Below, one piece after another: positions 46,148 to 54,663 of a stretch of DNA of 64,000 nucleotides. Source of the DNA: Chitinophaga sp. H8 (GTDB lineage Bacteria > Bacteroidota > Bacteroidia > Chitinophagales > Chitinophagaceae); assembly GCF_040567655.1 (NCBI RefSeq), contig NZ_JBEXAC010000001.1, forward strand, positions 806,001 to 870,000, read 5' to 3'. How positions within the stretch are numbered: the first letter of the stretch is position 1; each line of letters starts with the position of its first letter. Under the pieces are notes generated by a model that worked only from the letters and a program-made list of their open reading frames with translations, had not been told where the DNA came from and did not search any database. A program made the position numbers and the translations under genes.

Positions 46148-47578
46148 TCAGGCATTCATTTTCCGGATTAGTTTGCCCAGGGTTTTAATACCATCTTCTA
46201 CCTGTTTGCTCCATGGATTTCCATAGCTAAGTCGCAGGCAATTGTTGTAGCAGTTCTGCAAGGAAAATATGCGGCCGGGAGCAAAGCTGATCTTGTGCTT
46301 GAGTGCCAGCTCATACAGTTCGTAGGTATTAATGTTTTCGTTTAAAACGATCCATAACACCAGACCTCCTTGTGGGCGGGATACACGGGTGTCTTCCGGA
46401 AAATAATCCGCAATGGCCTGCAGATAACGCAGGGATTGGGTATGAAGCATATTGCGCATATTGCGTAAGTGATTTTCATAACGCCCGTTTTCCAGGAAGT
46501 AACCAATAGCGGCGTGTGGGAGAGAGGCGCAGGCTATAGAATGGTGCTGTTTCATGCGCAGCACTTTTTCTTTGTATCGTCCGGGTATTACCCAACCTAC
46601 CCGGTAACCGGGTGCCAGTGATTTGGAGATAGAGTTACAAAGTAATACCAGCCCCTTTTTATCAAAAGTTTTACAGGCCGCAGGACGTTGTTTCCCAAAG
46701 TAGATATCGCCATAAATGTCGTCTTCAATAAGCGGGATATCGTATTTTTCAAGGATGCTTACCAGCTTTTGTTTGTGAAGGTCTGGCATACATGCCCCCA
46801 GCGGATTGTTGAAGTTGGTAACAAACAGACATGCTTTTATCCTGAACCGGGGTATCGCTTTGTCCAGGTAGTCAAGGTCTACCCCCGTAATAGGATGGGT
46901 AGGCACTTCCAGTACTTTAAGGCCAAGGCTTTCTGCCAGTTGCAATGCCCCATAATAAGCGGGGCTTTCCAGTGCGATGGTATCACCGGGTTTGGTAGTG
47001 GCGTATAAACTTAACGTCAGTGCATCCATACAACCAGCAGTAGTTACTACATCGTCTTCACTGATTGCGCCGCCCCAGTGCATACTCATGCGGGCTATCT
47101 GCCTGCGCAGGAGCAGGTTGCCCTGTACATGCTCATAGCCGATACCATTGGCAGGAGTATTGCGCATCGCATGTATCATGGCCTTGGATATCTTGGCTGC
47201 TGGCAGGATACTATCCGGTGGGGTGGCAATAGAGAATTTGAGAATATGCTCATTGGTAATATGCTGAAACACATCTGCGATCATTTCATGGACCGTCACT
47301 TCCGTTGCCTTTTTCACCGGCAGGGAAGTTTCAGGTATCTCTGCCAGTTTATTAGCACAAAATCTTACGTAATACCCTGATTTAGGTCTGGATTCCACGA
47401 GCCCTTTGGCTTCCAGGTGATAATAAGCCTGGAAGGCAGTGCTCAGGCTGATCCCCTGCGCTTTACTTAATGTGCGGACAGAAGGCAGTTTTTCACCTAT
47501 TTTAAGGACATCTTTTTCAATCAGTTGCGCTATCTTATCGGCTACCTGTAAGTATAAATGATCTGCAGTTTTTAACAT
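46148..47578 (-). CDS. MocR/GntR-type regulator with an aminotransferase domain
   Basis: This 476-residue fusion has an N-terminal GntR winged helix (residues about 10-72: LAQLIEKDVLKIGEKLPSVRTLSKAQGIS in parts) and a fold-type I PLP domain of the aspartate-aminotransferase kind (CNSISKSLAPGYRVGWVIPG holds the Schiff-base lysine). MocR proteins regulate amino-acid or vitamin B6 genes and bind PLP adducts. It is divergent from the ArsR-Ada gene and has its own -7 box at 47601-47608. The target is unknown. Confidence 0.92.
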   Translation of the reverse strand: MLKTADHLYLQVADKIAQLIEKDVLKIGEKLPSVRTLSKAQGISLSTAFQAYYHLEAKGLVESRPKSGYYVRFCANKLAEIPETSLPVKKATEVTVHEMIADVFQHITNEHILKFSIATPPDSILPAAKISKAMIHAMRNTPANGIGYEHVQGNLLLRRQIARMSMHWGGAISEDDVVTTAGCMDALTLSLYATTKPGDTIALESPAYYGALQLAESLGLKVLEVPTHPITGVDLDYLDKAIPRFRIKACLFVTNFNNPLGACMPDLHKQKLVSILEKYDIPLIEDDIYGDIYFGKQRPAACKTFDKKGLVLLCNSISKSLAPGYRVGWVIPGRYKEKVLRMKQHHSIACASLPHAAIGYFLENGRYENHLRNMRNMLHTQSLRYLQAIADYFPEDTRVSRPQGGLVLWIVLNENINTYELYELALKHKISFAPGRIFSLQNCYNNCLRLSYGNPWSKQVEDGIKTLGKLIRKMNA

Positions 47579-47600
47579 GATGGCTATTATCTGATATGGT

Positions 47601-47608
47601 CAAAAGTA
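47601..47608 (-). promoter_or_regulatory. -7 element of the MocR gene
   Basis: TACTTTTG on the minus strand is a perfect -7 box, 22 bp before the start codon. No good -33 element was seen, as the matching position reads TTAG. Confidence 0.4.
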
Positions 47609-47658
47609 ATAAAAATACAGCTGTTTGTCTAATGCAGCTGGTAGCTCAAAAAAAAACA

Positions 47659-47690
47659 TTTGTGCAACTTAATAATTGCATTTAATTTAG
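47659..47690 (+). promoter_or_regulatory. Promoter of the ArsR-Ada operon
   Basis: TTTG (47659-47662), 20 bp and TAATTTAG (47683-47690), one mismatch from the -7 consensus. The predicted start, about 47697, gives a leader of about 15 nt. Both operators overlap it. Confidence 0.65.
47664..47679 (+). promoter_or_regulatory. ArsR-Ada operator, site 1
   Basis: GCAACTTAATAATTGC is an inverted repeat (6-4-6) with one mismatch, lying exactly in the -33/-7 spacer. It equals site 2 in form, with centres 26 bp apart. A bound ArsR dimer here should block RNA polymerase. Confidence 0.65.
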
Positions 47691-47705
47691 CAACTCAATA
47701 GTTGC
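47690..47705 (+). promoter_or_regulatory. ArsR-Ada operator, site 2
   Basis: GCAACTCAATAGTTGC is a perfect 6-4-6 inverted repeat. It starts at the last base of the -7 box, covers the probable transcription start and ends 6 bp before the ATG. Binding would prevent initiation. Confidence 0.7.
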
Positions 47706-47711
47706 ATAAAT

Positions 47712-48242
47712 ATGGATGAGCTATTTAAAGGAGTGGCAGATCCTGTGCGCAGACAGATGCTGGAGCTCTTGCTGAAACAGCCGCTGAATGTAAATCAGAT
47801 TAATGAACATTTCGGGGATATCAGCCGGCAGGCGGTGTCAAAGCACCTCAATATCCTGGAAGCATGTGCCTGGATCAAAATTTATCAGGCAGGACGTGAG
47901 CGTTACGGGTATCTTAACAAAGCAGCTTTTTATGCTATGCGGGAGTGGTTGCAGGCTTACCTGGATCAGGACAGAGCCTCCCTGGATAATGACCATGGTG
48001 TATTCCTGGAGCATAGCACCTACAAAAAGGGAGATCCCCTTACTTATCCGGTAATGCTGCAGGCTATGTTGAGTAAGGACAAGGATTTTGATACCCTGTT
48101 TTATATTGCTGTAAAAACCACGGGCATTTTTTGCCGCCCTTTCTGTCCGGCTAATCCCAGGCCGGATAACGTCATTTTTTATCTCAACCGCGAAGAGGCG
48201 CTCCGGAATAATTACCGGGCCTGTAAACGTTGTACCCCATAA
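47712..48242 (+). CDS. ArsR-type winged helix fused to the Ada methyl-phosphotriester (zinc) domain
   Basis: This 176-residue protein has an ArsR/SmtB-like winged helix at about 3-85 (GVADPVRRQMLELLLKQP; recognition helix SRQAVSKHLNIL) of the type usually encoded beside SRPBCC proteins. Residues about 113-176 match the N-terminal Ada domain (KTTGIFCRPFCP ... CKRC). The four zinc cysteines are Cys141, 145, 171 and 174. The first corresponds to E. coli Ada Cys38, which accepts methyl groups from methyl-phosphotriesters. The AraC HTH and O6-methyltransferase domains of normal Ada are absent. Repair genes follow; two operators precede it. Autorepression relieved by methylation is inferred. Confidence 0.88.
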   Translation: MDELFKGVADPVRRQMLELLLKQPLNVNQINEHFGDISRQAVSKHLNILEACAWIKIYQAGRERYGYLNKAAFYAMREWLQAYLDQDRASLDNDHGVFLEHSTYKKGDPLTYPVMLQAMLSKDKDFDTLFYIAVKTTGIFCRPFCPANPRPDNVIFYLNREEALRNNYRACKRCTP

Positions 48243-48253
48243 TTACCATTTGC

Positions 48254-49150
48254 ATGATTACAATTCCGGTATCAGATTATAAGCACTTTACTTTTGCAGA
48301 ATGCCTGCTTTTCCTCGGACGTTCTGATAAAGAGTGCATGCATTATATCCAAGAGGGAAAGCTGCAAAGAATGATTGCCATAGCAGAACAGCCGGTATTG
48401 CTGGAAATCAGTGAAGATCCGCAAAAAAAGGCGTTGGTAGCAGCTGCAACACCTGTAAACGGACAGCCGGTAGATGAGACGGTGGTCCGGCAATATGTAT
48501 CACATTGGCTACACTTGCAAACAGACCTGGGCGACTTTTACCGTTTTGCTGCTAAAGATCCGATGCTGGCTCCCTTAACAAAACAGTACCGCGGGCTCCG
48601 CCTGATAGGTATCCCTGAATTATTTGAAGCGCTTACCTGGAGTATTATCGGACAACAGATCAATCTGTCATTTGCTTATACTTTAAGACAACGGTTTGTA
48701 CAGGCATTCGGATACCATACGGTCATTGCAGGGAAAGATTATTATTTATACCCACACCCCGCTGTAGTGGCAGCGCTATCGCCGGAACAGCTGATCCCCA
48801 TGCAGTTTTCTCGAAGTAAGGCGGTGTATATTATTGAAACAGCCCGGCAAATGGCAATGGGTAATCTGGAAGAGAGGGCATTGCAGCAAATGGATTATGA
48901 AGCTGCCCGCGAAAAGCTGGTGTCTTTAAAAGGGATCGGTAACTGGTCGGCCAATTATGTATTGATGAAGTTCAGTCGCTTCCCCCAGGCATTGCCGCTG
49001 GAAGATGCAGGTTTACATAATGCTATTAAAAAACAGTTACAGCTGACAATAAAACCCGGGCTTTCGGATGTGAAGGCGTATACGGCACATTGGCAGCAGC
49101 ACGCGGCGTATGCTACTTTTTATCTGTGGAGATCGTTATATGGAAGTTGA
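48254..49150 (+). CDS. AlkA-like 3-methyladenine DNA glycosylase
   Basis: This 298-residue enzyme has an AlkA-type N-terminal region, then the HhH-GPD fold: SIIGQQINLSFA, the hairpin LKGIGNWSANYVLMKF and the catalytic aspartate Asp251 (PLEDAGLHNA). It removes alkylated bases such as 3-methyladenine. I chose the ATG at 48254 (MITIPVSDYKHF); a frame from 48230 would overlap the upstream gene. It lies 11 bp after ArsR-Ada and 42 bp before the methyltransferase gene, so all three are probably co-transcribed. Confidence 0.92.
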   Translation: MITIPVSDYKHFTFAECLLFLGRSDKECMHYIQEGKLQRMIAIAEQPVLLEISEDPQKKALVAAATPVNGQPVDETVVRQYVSHWLHLQTDLGDFYRFAAKDPMLAPLTKQYRGLRLIGIPELFEALTWSIIGQQINLSFAYTLRQRFVQAFGYHTVIAGKDYYLYPHPAVVAALSPEQLIPMQFSRSKAVYIIETARQMAMGNLEERALQQMDYEAAREKLVSLKGIGNWSANYVLMKFSRFPQALPLEDAGLHNAIKKQLQLTIKPGLSDVKAYTAHWQQHAAYATFYLWRSLYGS

Positions 49151-49192
49151 TAAAAACAATACCCGATTATTTAAAGCAAACAACAAGGTACT

Positions 49193-49687
49193 ATGGAAGA
49201 ATTACAGTTTTATCAATGTAATATGGAAACCCCGATAGGCACATTGGTCATAAAGGGTACTGCCGATTTTATAAGCGAAGTAAATTTTATTGACCACGCA
49301 GTAACCGCTGATGAAACAGTGCCTGCCTTGATGCAAACCTGTATCACGCAACTGGAAGAATACTTTACCGGCAACAGGCAGGTTTTTGATTTTGCTATCG
49401 CACAGCCAGGTACTGTTTTCCAGCAAAGTGTATGGAACCAGCTGGTCACTATCCCTTATGGACGTACCATTTCTTATATGCAACTGGCTAAAGACCTGAA
49501 TAACCCTAAAAGTATACGTGCGGTGGGCACTACAAACGGAAAGAACCAGCTGGCTATTATAGTACCTTGTCACCGGGTAATTGGTAGTGATGGCAGCCTT
49601 ACGGGTTATGCTGGTGGTCTGTGGCGCAAGAAATGGCTGCTGGAACACGAACGGAAAGTAAAATATGGCGAACAGCAACTGTTCTGA
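49193..49687 (+). CDS. ogt: Methylated-DNA-protein cysteine methyltransferase (Ogt-like)
   Basis: This 164-residue suicide repair protein transfers methyl groups from O6-methylguanine to its own Cys126 in the motif IVPCHRVIG. The recognition region SVWNQLVTIPYGRTISYMQLA and the asparagine hinge RAVGTTNGKNQL are present. It supplies the activity missing from the ArsR-Ada fusion, so the operon reconstitutes a dispersed Ada response. The downstream gene is separated by a weak hairpin and may be independent. Confidence 0.95.
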   Translation: MEELQFYQCNMETPIGTLVIKGTADFISEVNFIDHAVTADETVPALMQTCITQLEEYFTGNRQVFDFAIAQPGTVFQQSVWNQLVTIPYGRTISYMQLAKDLNNPKSIRAVGTTNGKNQLAIIVPCHRVIGSDGSLTGYAGGLWRKKWLLEHERKVKYGEQQLF

Positions 49688-49842
49688 CCTGAAGCATATG
49701 ATTTTGTTACCCCGGAAGCAGATCAGATAACCCCGCTCTTTTTAATCTGATATGCTCTAAAATTATAAAACTGAATCTGTTTTTGCTCGTTTATTTGTAT
49801 CAATTTTGCAGATACATTCACGATAGTAAAACAGCTGTATCC

Positions 49843-51249
49843 ATGTACTTCCGGTTAAAAAAAGATCACGAAGAAATTCCTTATTTATTAGAATCGGCAA
49901 AAGATGTAAGTGTTTCTTTCTTATCTGCCATCGATACTATGCCGGTAAGTAAAGCAACGCCGGCATTTCCGCAGGCTGTTTTACCTGCAGAAGGTATGGG
50001 TGGTGCTGATACCTGGGCTTATTTTTTAAAGCAATATGCACCTTACCTGTCGGCCAGTGCAGGACCCCGTTATTGGGGTTTTGTAACGGGGGGCGTCACA
50101 CCTGCTGCTATTACCGGCGATTGGCTGGCTACGGCAGTAGATATGAATGCAGCCGATAAGAGTGGGGTGTCTTATCATATAGAAACGGAAACCATTGCTT
50201 TATTACGCAATTTATTGGGATTACCCACGGCCTTCTCCGGCTTTTTCATCAGTGGAGCTACAATGTCCAACTTTACCGGGCTGGCTATTGGCCGTCAATG
50301 GGTAGGTATGGAACGGGGAGTGGATATTGGAAAAGCCGGACTGGCCGCATTGGGCCCCATAAAAGTGTTGTCCGCAGCTCCGCATTCCAGTGTATTAAAA
50401 GCATTGTCCATGTTGGGACTGGGAAGGGAGGCCTGGGTGAAAATACCTGCATTGCCAGACCGGGAGGCGGTAGATATCAACGCACTAAAAGCCTGGCTGG
50501 AAACGAATGAAGGCCCTTTTATTTATGTGGCCAACGCAGGCACAGTAAATACAGTGGATTTTGATGATATAGCTGCGCTGGCAGCATTGAAACAAACACA
50601 CCGTTTCTGGTTGCATGTGGATGCTGCCTTTGGTGGATTTGCTGCCTGTAGCGATACTTACCGGCACCTGTTGTCCGGATGGGAACTGGCAGACAGTATC
50701 ACCATAGATGCGCATAAATGGTTGAATGTACCCTATGACAGCGCCATGGTTTTTTGCCGTCACCCGGCACTACAGTCGGCGGTATTTCAGAACGCAGGGG
50801 CAGCCTACCTCGGCGATCCTGCCAAAGATTTCAACTTTATTAATTATGTGCCGGAAAATTCCCGCCGGCTTCGTGCCCTGCCTGCCTGGTTTTCCCTGAT
50901 GGCATATGGGGCAGCAGGGTACCGGGATATCGTGGAAAATAATATCCGCCTGGCACAGCAGCTGGGGCAGCTGATTGAAAAAAGTAAACACTTTAAACTG
51001 CTGGCGCCGGTAAGGCTTTGTGTGGTATGCTTTACGCTGGATGTACCACAGGCAGCACATGCCGAAACAGTACAGGCGTTTCTGGAAAAGCTGAATGCGG
51101 GAGGAGTCGTTTATATGACAGCAACCGTTTACAATGGAACGCCCGCAATACGCGCGGCATTGGTCAACTGGCGTACGGTAGAAGAAGATGTAACAGTGGC
51201 TTTTGAAGAAATGGAAGCTGTATTTGAAACCATAAATGTACAGGCGTAA
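49843..51249 (+). CDS. PLP-dependent group II decarboxylase-like protein
   Basis: This 468-residue enzyme has the decarboxylase fold: ISGATMSNFTGLAIGRQ, HVDAAFGGFAAC and the Schiff-base lysine in TIDAHKWLNVPYDSAMVF. The family contains aromatic-L-amino-acid, glutamate and related decarboxylases, and many members of unknown substrate. I chose ATG 49843 (MYFRLKKDHEEIPYLL). The frame from 49783 adds twenty residues unlike the family. It does not appear linked to DNA repair. Confidence 0.88.
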   Translation: MYFRLKKDHEEIPYLLESAKDVSVSFLSAIDTMPVSKATPAFPQAVLPAEGMGGADTWAYFLKQYAPYLSASAGPRYWGFVTGGVTPAAITGDWLATAVDMNAADKSGVSYHIETETIALLRNLLGLPTAFSGFFISGATMSNFTGLAIGRQWVGMERGVDIGKAGLAALGPIKVLSAAPHSSVLKALSMLGLGREAWVKIPALPDREAVDINALKAWLETNEGPFIYVANAGTVNTVDFDDIAALAALKQTHRFWLHVDAAFGGFAACSDTYRHLLSGWELADSITIDAHKWLNVPYDSAMVFCRHPALQSAVFQNAGAAYLGDPAKDFNFINYVPENSRRLRALPAWFSLMAYGAAGYRDIVENNIRLAQQLGQLIEKSKHFKLLAPVRLCVVCFTLDVPQAAHAETVQAFLEKLNAGGVVYMTATVYNGTPAIRAALVNWRTVEEDVTVAFEEMEAVFETINVQA

Positions 51250-51304
51250 CCGGTATAGCTGCTGGTAACGCTATTTGCAGTCATTGAATTTTATAACATA
51301 ATAT

Positions 51305-52216
51305 ATGCGGAAGCCAAATACAAATGCCTACATGGCATTGGTGATAGTCAGTATTTTCTGGGGCACCACCTATCTCGCAGCCAGTATTGGAGTAAGACAT
51401 GTACATGGTTTGGTATTGGCGGGTATCCGTCAAACTATAGCAGGGACGTTATTAACAGGATTCTTTTTATTGAAAGGGTATAAGCTGCCGGAGAAGGTGG
51501 TGTTGTCGCGTTTGTTTGTCATCGGTATGATCATGCTTTGCGGTAGTAACGGATTGCTCACTATGGCTATGCGGTACATTCCCAGCGGGCTGGGAGCTAT
51601 TATAGCGGCTACAGTACCTATCTGGATCACGCTTTTCAGTTATTTCCTGGTACAAAAAACAAAGTTCAGCGTGCAGCTGATCATCGGAATGGCATTGGGA
51701 TTTATCGGAGTAGGCGGCATCTTCTACGATTATTTGTCCAGTCTGATGAACCCCGATTTTCGCTTTGGTATTATACTGGCTGTCATTGGCAGTATACTCT
51801 GGGCATTAGGATCCGTGCTTACGGCCAAGTGGGCATTAAGTATTAATGTACTGTATGGTGCGGGGTTCCAAATGGTATTCAGTGGTATCATGATGCTGAT
51901 CATCTCTTTTTTAATGGGCGAACATCTGCCCGTAGGAAATTTTACCGGTGAGTTATTAGGAAGCCTCTTATATCTGATCTTGATAGGTTCCATACTCACT
52001 TACTCTGCCTACATATTTGCATTGAATAAACTGCCTTCATCGCTGGTAGCCATTTATGCCTACATTAATCCGATTGTAGCAGTATTGCTGGGATGGATAT
52101 TGCTCCGTGAAAAATTAAACTGGATGATGGGCTTTTCCTGCCTGGTCACCATTTTGGGAGTGTATCTGGTAAATAATGCGTTTAATAAAAGTAAAAAAGC
52201 CTTGAACAATGCCTGA
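51305..52216 (+). CDS. EamA/DMT-family transporter
   Basis: This 303-residue protein has about ten membrane helices in two EamA repeats (SIFWGTTYLAASIGVRHVHGLVLAGIRQ; YAYINPIVAVLLGWILLREKL). DMT transporters export amino acids, sugars or drugs. The stop overlaps the start of the following GNAT gene by 8 bp. The role is not specified further. Confidence 0.92.
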   Translation: MRKPNTNAYMALVIVSIFWGTTYLAASIGVRHVHGLVLAGIRQTIAGTLLTGFFLLKGYKLPEKVVLSRLFVIGMIMLCGSNGLLTMAMRYIPSGLGAIIAATVPIWITLFSYFLVQKTKFSVQLIIGMALGFIGVGGIFYDYLSSLMNPDFRFGIILAVIGSILWALGSVLTAKWALSINVLYGAGFQMVFSGIMMLIISFLMGEHLPVGNFTGELLGSLLYLILIGSILTYSAYIFALNKLPSSLVAIYAYINPIVAVLLGWILLREKLNWMMGFSCLVTILGVYLVNNAFNKSKKALNNA

Positions 52217-52691
52217 CGAAATACATATACTTGAATATCACTCATCTTATCAGCCTCACTTTGAACGGCTGAATAAAGTCTGGATAGAAAAATATTTCCG
52301 GTTAGAACCCATTGATATTGAAGTGCTGGAACATCCGGAACCACATATTATTGATCCCGGAGGACAGATTATCTTTGCGGCTATCAGACAGCGTATAGTA
52401 GGTACAGTAGCCATCAGGAAAGTGGATGATGATACGGTGGAAATGACCAAAATGGCGGTAGATGAAGCTTACCAGGGCCGGAAAATTGGTTGGGTACTGG
52501 GACAGGCTATTATAGAAACGGCCAGGAAAATGGGATTTTCCAAAATGATCCTGTATTCCAATACTGCACTCACCCCGGCTATTCAGTTGTACAGAAAAAT
52601 GGGCTTTAAAGAGGTGGAAGTAGAAGCGGGTAAATACGACCGCTGTAACATACAAATGGAAATGGAGCTGGGCAACATGGCCGCCGATTGA
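52209..52691 (+). CDS. GNAT-family N-acetyltransferase
   Basis: This 160-residue protein has acetyl-CoA motif A at VDEAYQGRKIGWVLGQAIIETARK and motif B at TALTPAIQLYRKMGFKEVEV. The first 8 bp overlap the EamA gene, suggesting translational coupling. The acceptor is unknown; a link with the transporter is possible. Confidence 0.9.
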   Translation: MPDEIHILEYHSSYQPHFERLNKVWIEKYFRLEPIDIEVLEHPEPHIIDPGGQIIFAAIRQRIVGTVAIRKVDDDTVEMTKMAVDEAYQGRKIGWVLGQAIIETARKMGFSKMILYSNTALTPAIQLYRKMGFKEVEVEAGKYDRCNIQMEMELGNMAAD

Positions 52692-52714
52692 GAGAAATAC
52701 GCTAATATTGATAT

Positions 52715-53155
52715 ATGGAAATAGTACAGGCAACAGCAATGCATTTAAATGAGGTAGCCGTGTTATTTGATGCCTACCGTACCTGGTATCATCAGGAGCC
52801 CGATTTTCACGGAGCACTGGCATATATAGACGACAGGCTACGGTTGCAGGATAGTGTGATCTATATTGCCATGGAGGGAGAAGAGATCGTGGGATTTACC
52901 CAGTTATACCCCATTTTTTCTTCTGTACGTATGAAAAAAAGCTGGTTGTTAAATGATTTGTATGTACTCGAGGCACACCGGGGTAAAGGTGCTGCCAGTG
53001 CATTACTGGATAAGGCTGCCCGGTTGGCTGAAGATACCGGGGCAGGCTGGATCTTATTGCAGACCGATATTACCAATACCAATGCGCAGGCTTTGTATGA
53101 AAAGAAAGGGTATGTAAGAGATACCACCTGCTACTATTACTACCGGGAAGTATAA
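52715..53155 (+). CDS. GNAT-family N-acetyltransferase
   Basis: This 146-residue protein has motif A at LYVLEAHRGKGAASALLDKAARLA and motif B at NTNAQALYEKKGYVRDTT. It lies 23 bp after another GNAT gene, but the two are not close copies. The substrate is unknown. Confidence 0.9.
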   Translation: MEIVQATAMHLNEVAVLFDAYRTWYHQEPDFHGALAYIDDRLRLQDSVIYIAMEGEEIVGFTQLYPIFSSVRMKKSWLLNDLYVLEAHRGKGAASALLDKAARLAEDTGAGWILLQTDITNTNAQALYEKKGYVRDTTCYYYYREV

Positions 53156-53215
53156 TTTAACAATACCTTATCTGCACATCATTTATCCGTCACGCATTTT
53201 TCTTTTCTTTGCCAG

Positions 53216-53785
53216 ATGGAAACAACTGAAAACCCGTGGAAAATATTAGGTAGTGAGGTAAAGTATCAGAATAAATGGATACAGGTTACCCAACATGAAG
53301 TATTGAACCCTAATGGAGGACCCGGCATTTATGGCGTAGTGCATTTTAAGAATGTAGCGGTAGGTATTGTAGCGATGGATGAGGCGCAACACATTTACCT
53401 GGTGGGGCAGTACCGTTTCCCGCTGGAGCAATTCAGTTGGGAGATACCGGAAGGGGGAGGTCCGCTGGACGAAGATACCCTGGATGCGGCCAAAAGGGAA
53501 CTGCTGGAAGAAACAGGACTGGTAGCACGTTATTGGACCCCTATCGTACGCATGCATCTTTCTAATTCCGTATCCGATGAAGCCGGGATTGTGTACCTGG
53601 CCACCGGTCTGGAACAACGCACCGCAGCGCCGGAAGAAACAGAACAACTCCTGGTGCGGAAAGTGCCATTTGAAAAAGCCTATCAGCTGGTAAAAGATTT
53701 TAAGATAACCGATTCACTTTCCATCGCAGCCATACAAAAGATCAGGCTGATGATGCTGGAAGGGGAAATGCCGGGAAGAAATTAG
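53216..53785 (+). CDS. NUDIX hydrolase, ADP-ribose pyrophosphatase-like
   Basis: This 189-residue enzyme has an intact NUDIX box (GGGPLDEDTLDAAKREL followed by LEETGLV, about 80-103). The upstream QYRFPLEQFSWEIPEGG is typical of ADP-ribose or NDP-sugar pyrophosphatases, which hydrolyse the diphosphate bond with Mg2+. The following gene starts 33 bp later. Confidence 0.92.
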   Translation: METTENPWKILGSEVKYQNKWIQVTQHEVLNPNGGPGIYGVVHFKNVAVGIVAMDEAQHIYLVGQYRFPLEQFSWEIPEGGGPLDEDTLDAAKRELLEETGLVARYWTPIVRMHLSNSVSDEAGIVYLATGLEQRTAAPEETEQLLVRKVPFEKAYQLVKDFKITDSLSIAAIQKIRLMMLEGEMPGRN

Positions 53786-53818
53786 CTGATTAGCTGATTT
53801 ATTCCGTTCTTTGCAGGG

Positions 53819-54637
53819 ATGAATGAAAGAAAATTTAAATCTTTCCAGGGCGAAAGAAAAGGGGGAAGCGGTGCTTCCAGAAGGCCATCTAATCCCCGGC
53901 CCAAACAATCCTCGCTTATTATTGGGCGTCAGCCGGTAATGGAAGCCATGAAAAGTGGAAAGGCGATAGAGCGTATTTTTATGCTCCGCACTGCCACCGG
54001 CGATATTATCCCGCAGATAAAAGAGCAGGCCATGCAGCTGCAGATACCGATTAACCTGGTGCCGGTGGAAAAACTGAATGGGCTTACCCAGGCCAACCAC
54101 CAGGGATGTATCGCTATTGCCGGCAATATTACTTACCTGGATTTGCAGGATGTTATTTCACATGTTACTGAGCAGGGGCAGGTACCTTTGTTTTTAATAT
54201 TGGACAGTATTACTGATGTGCGTAATATAGGCGCTATTGCACGTAGCGCCGTATGCTGTGGTGCACAGGCCATTATTATTCCGGATAAAGGCATTGCTTC
54301 CCTGAATGAAGAAGCGGTGAAAGCCTCGGCAGGAGCATTGGAAAAGATTGCAGTATGCCGGGTCAACAGCCTGCTGAAAGCGATTGATACTTTGCACCTG
54401 AACGGTATTAAGGTGATGGCCAGCGAAATGGAAACAACTACCAGACTTTACGATTGTGATTTCAGTGAGCCGGTAGCAGTGATCATGGGGTCAGAAGATA
54501 AAGGCGTTTATCCTGCACTGATGAAAGCAGCAGACGTACATTTTCATATTCCTATGCAAAATAATTTTGAGTCATTTAATGTATCAGTAGCGGCAGGAAT
54601 TATTTTGTATGAAGCTATGAAGCAAAGAAATCATTAA
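53819..54637 (+). CDS. rlmB: TrmH/SpoU-family 23S rRNA methyltransferase (RlmB-like)
   Basis: This 272-residue protein has a basic N-terminal tail, a SpoU substrate-binding domain (SLIIGRQPVMEAMKSGKAIERI) and the knotted SAM-binding domain with its three motifs (LDSITDVRNIGAIARSA; IMGSEDKGV; NNFESFNVSVAAGIILYEAMKQ split). The family methylates ribose 2'-O of rRNA or tRNA; the RlmB assignment (G2251 of 23S rRNA) is by similarity of arrangement. The HMG-CoA-lyase-like gene follows 26 bp later. Confidence 0.88.
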   Translation: MNERKFKSFQGERKGGSGASRRPSNPRPKQSSLIIGRQPVMEAMKSGKAIERIFMLRTATGDIIPQIKEQAMQLQIPINLVPVEKLNGLTQANHQGCIAIAGNITYLDLQDVISHVTEQGQVPLFLILDSITDVRNIGAIARSAVCCGAQAIIIPDKGIASLNEEAVKASAGALEKIAVCRVNSLLKAIDTLHLNGIKVMASEMETTTRLYDCDFSEPVAVIMGSEDKGVYPALMKAADVHFHIPMQNNFESFNVSVAAGIILYEAMKQRNH

Positions 54638-54663
54638 TACCCGAAGAATCTAACCGGATAAAG

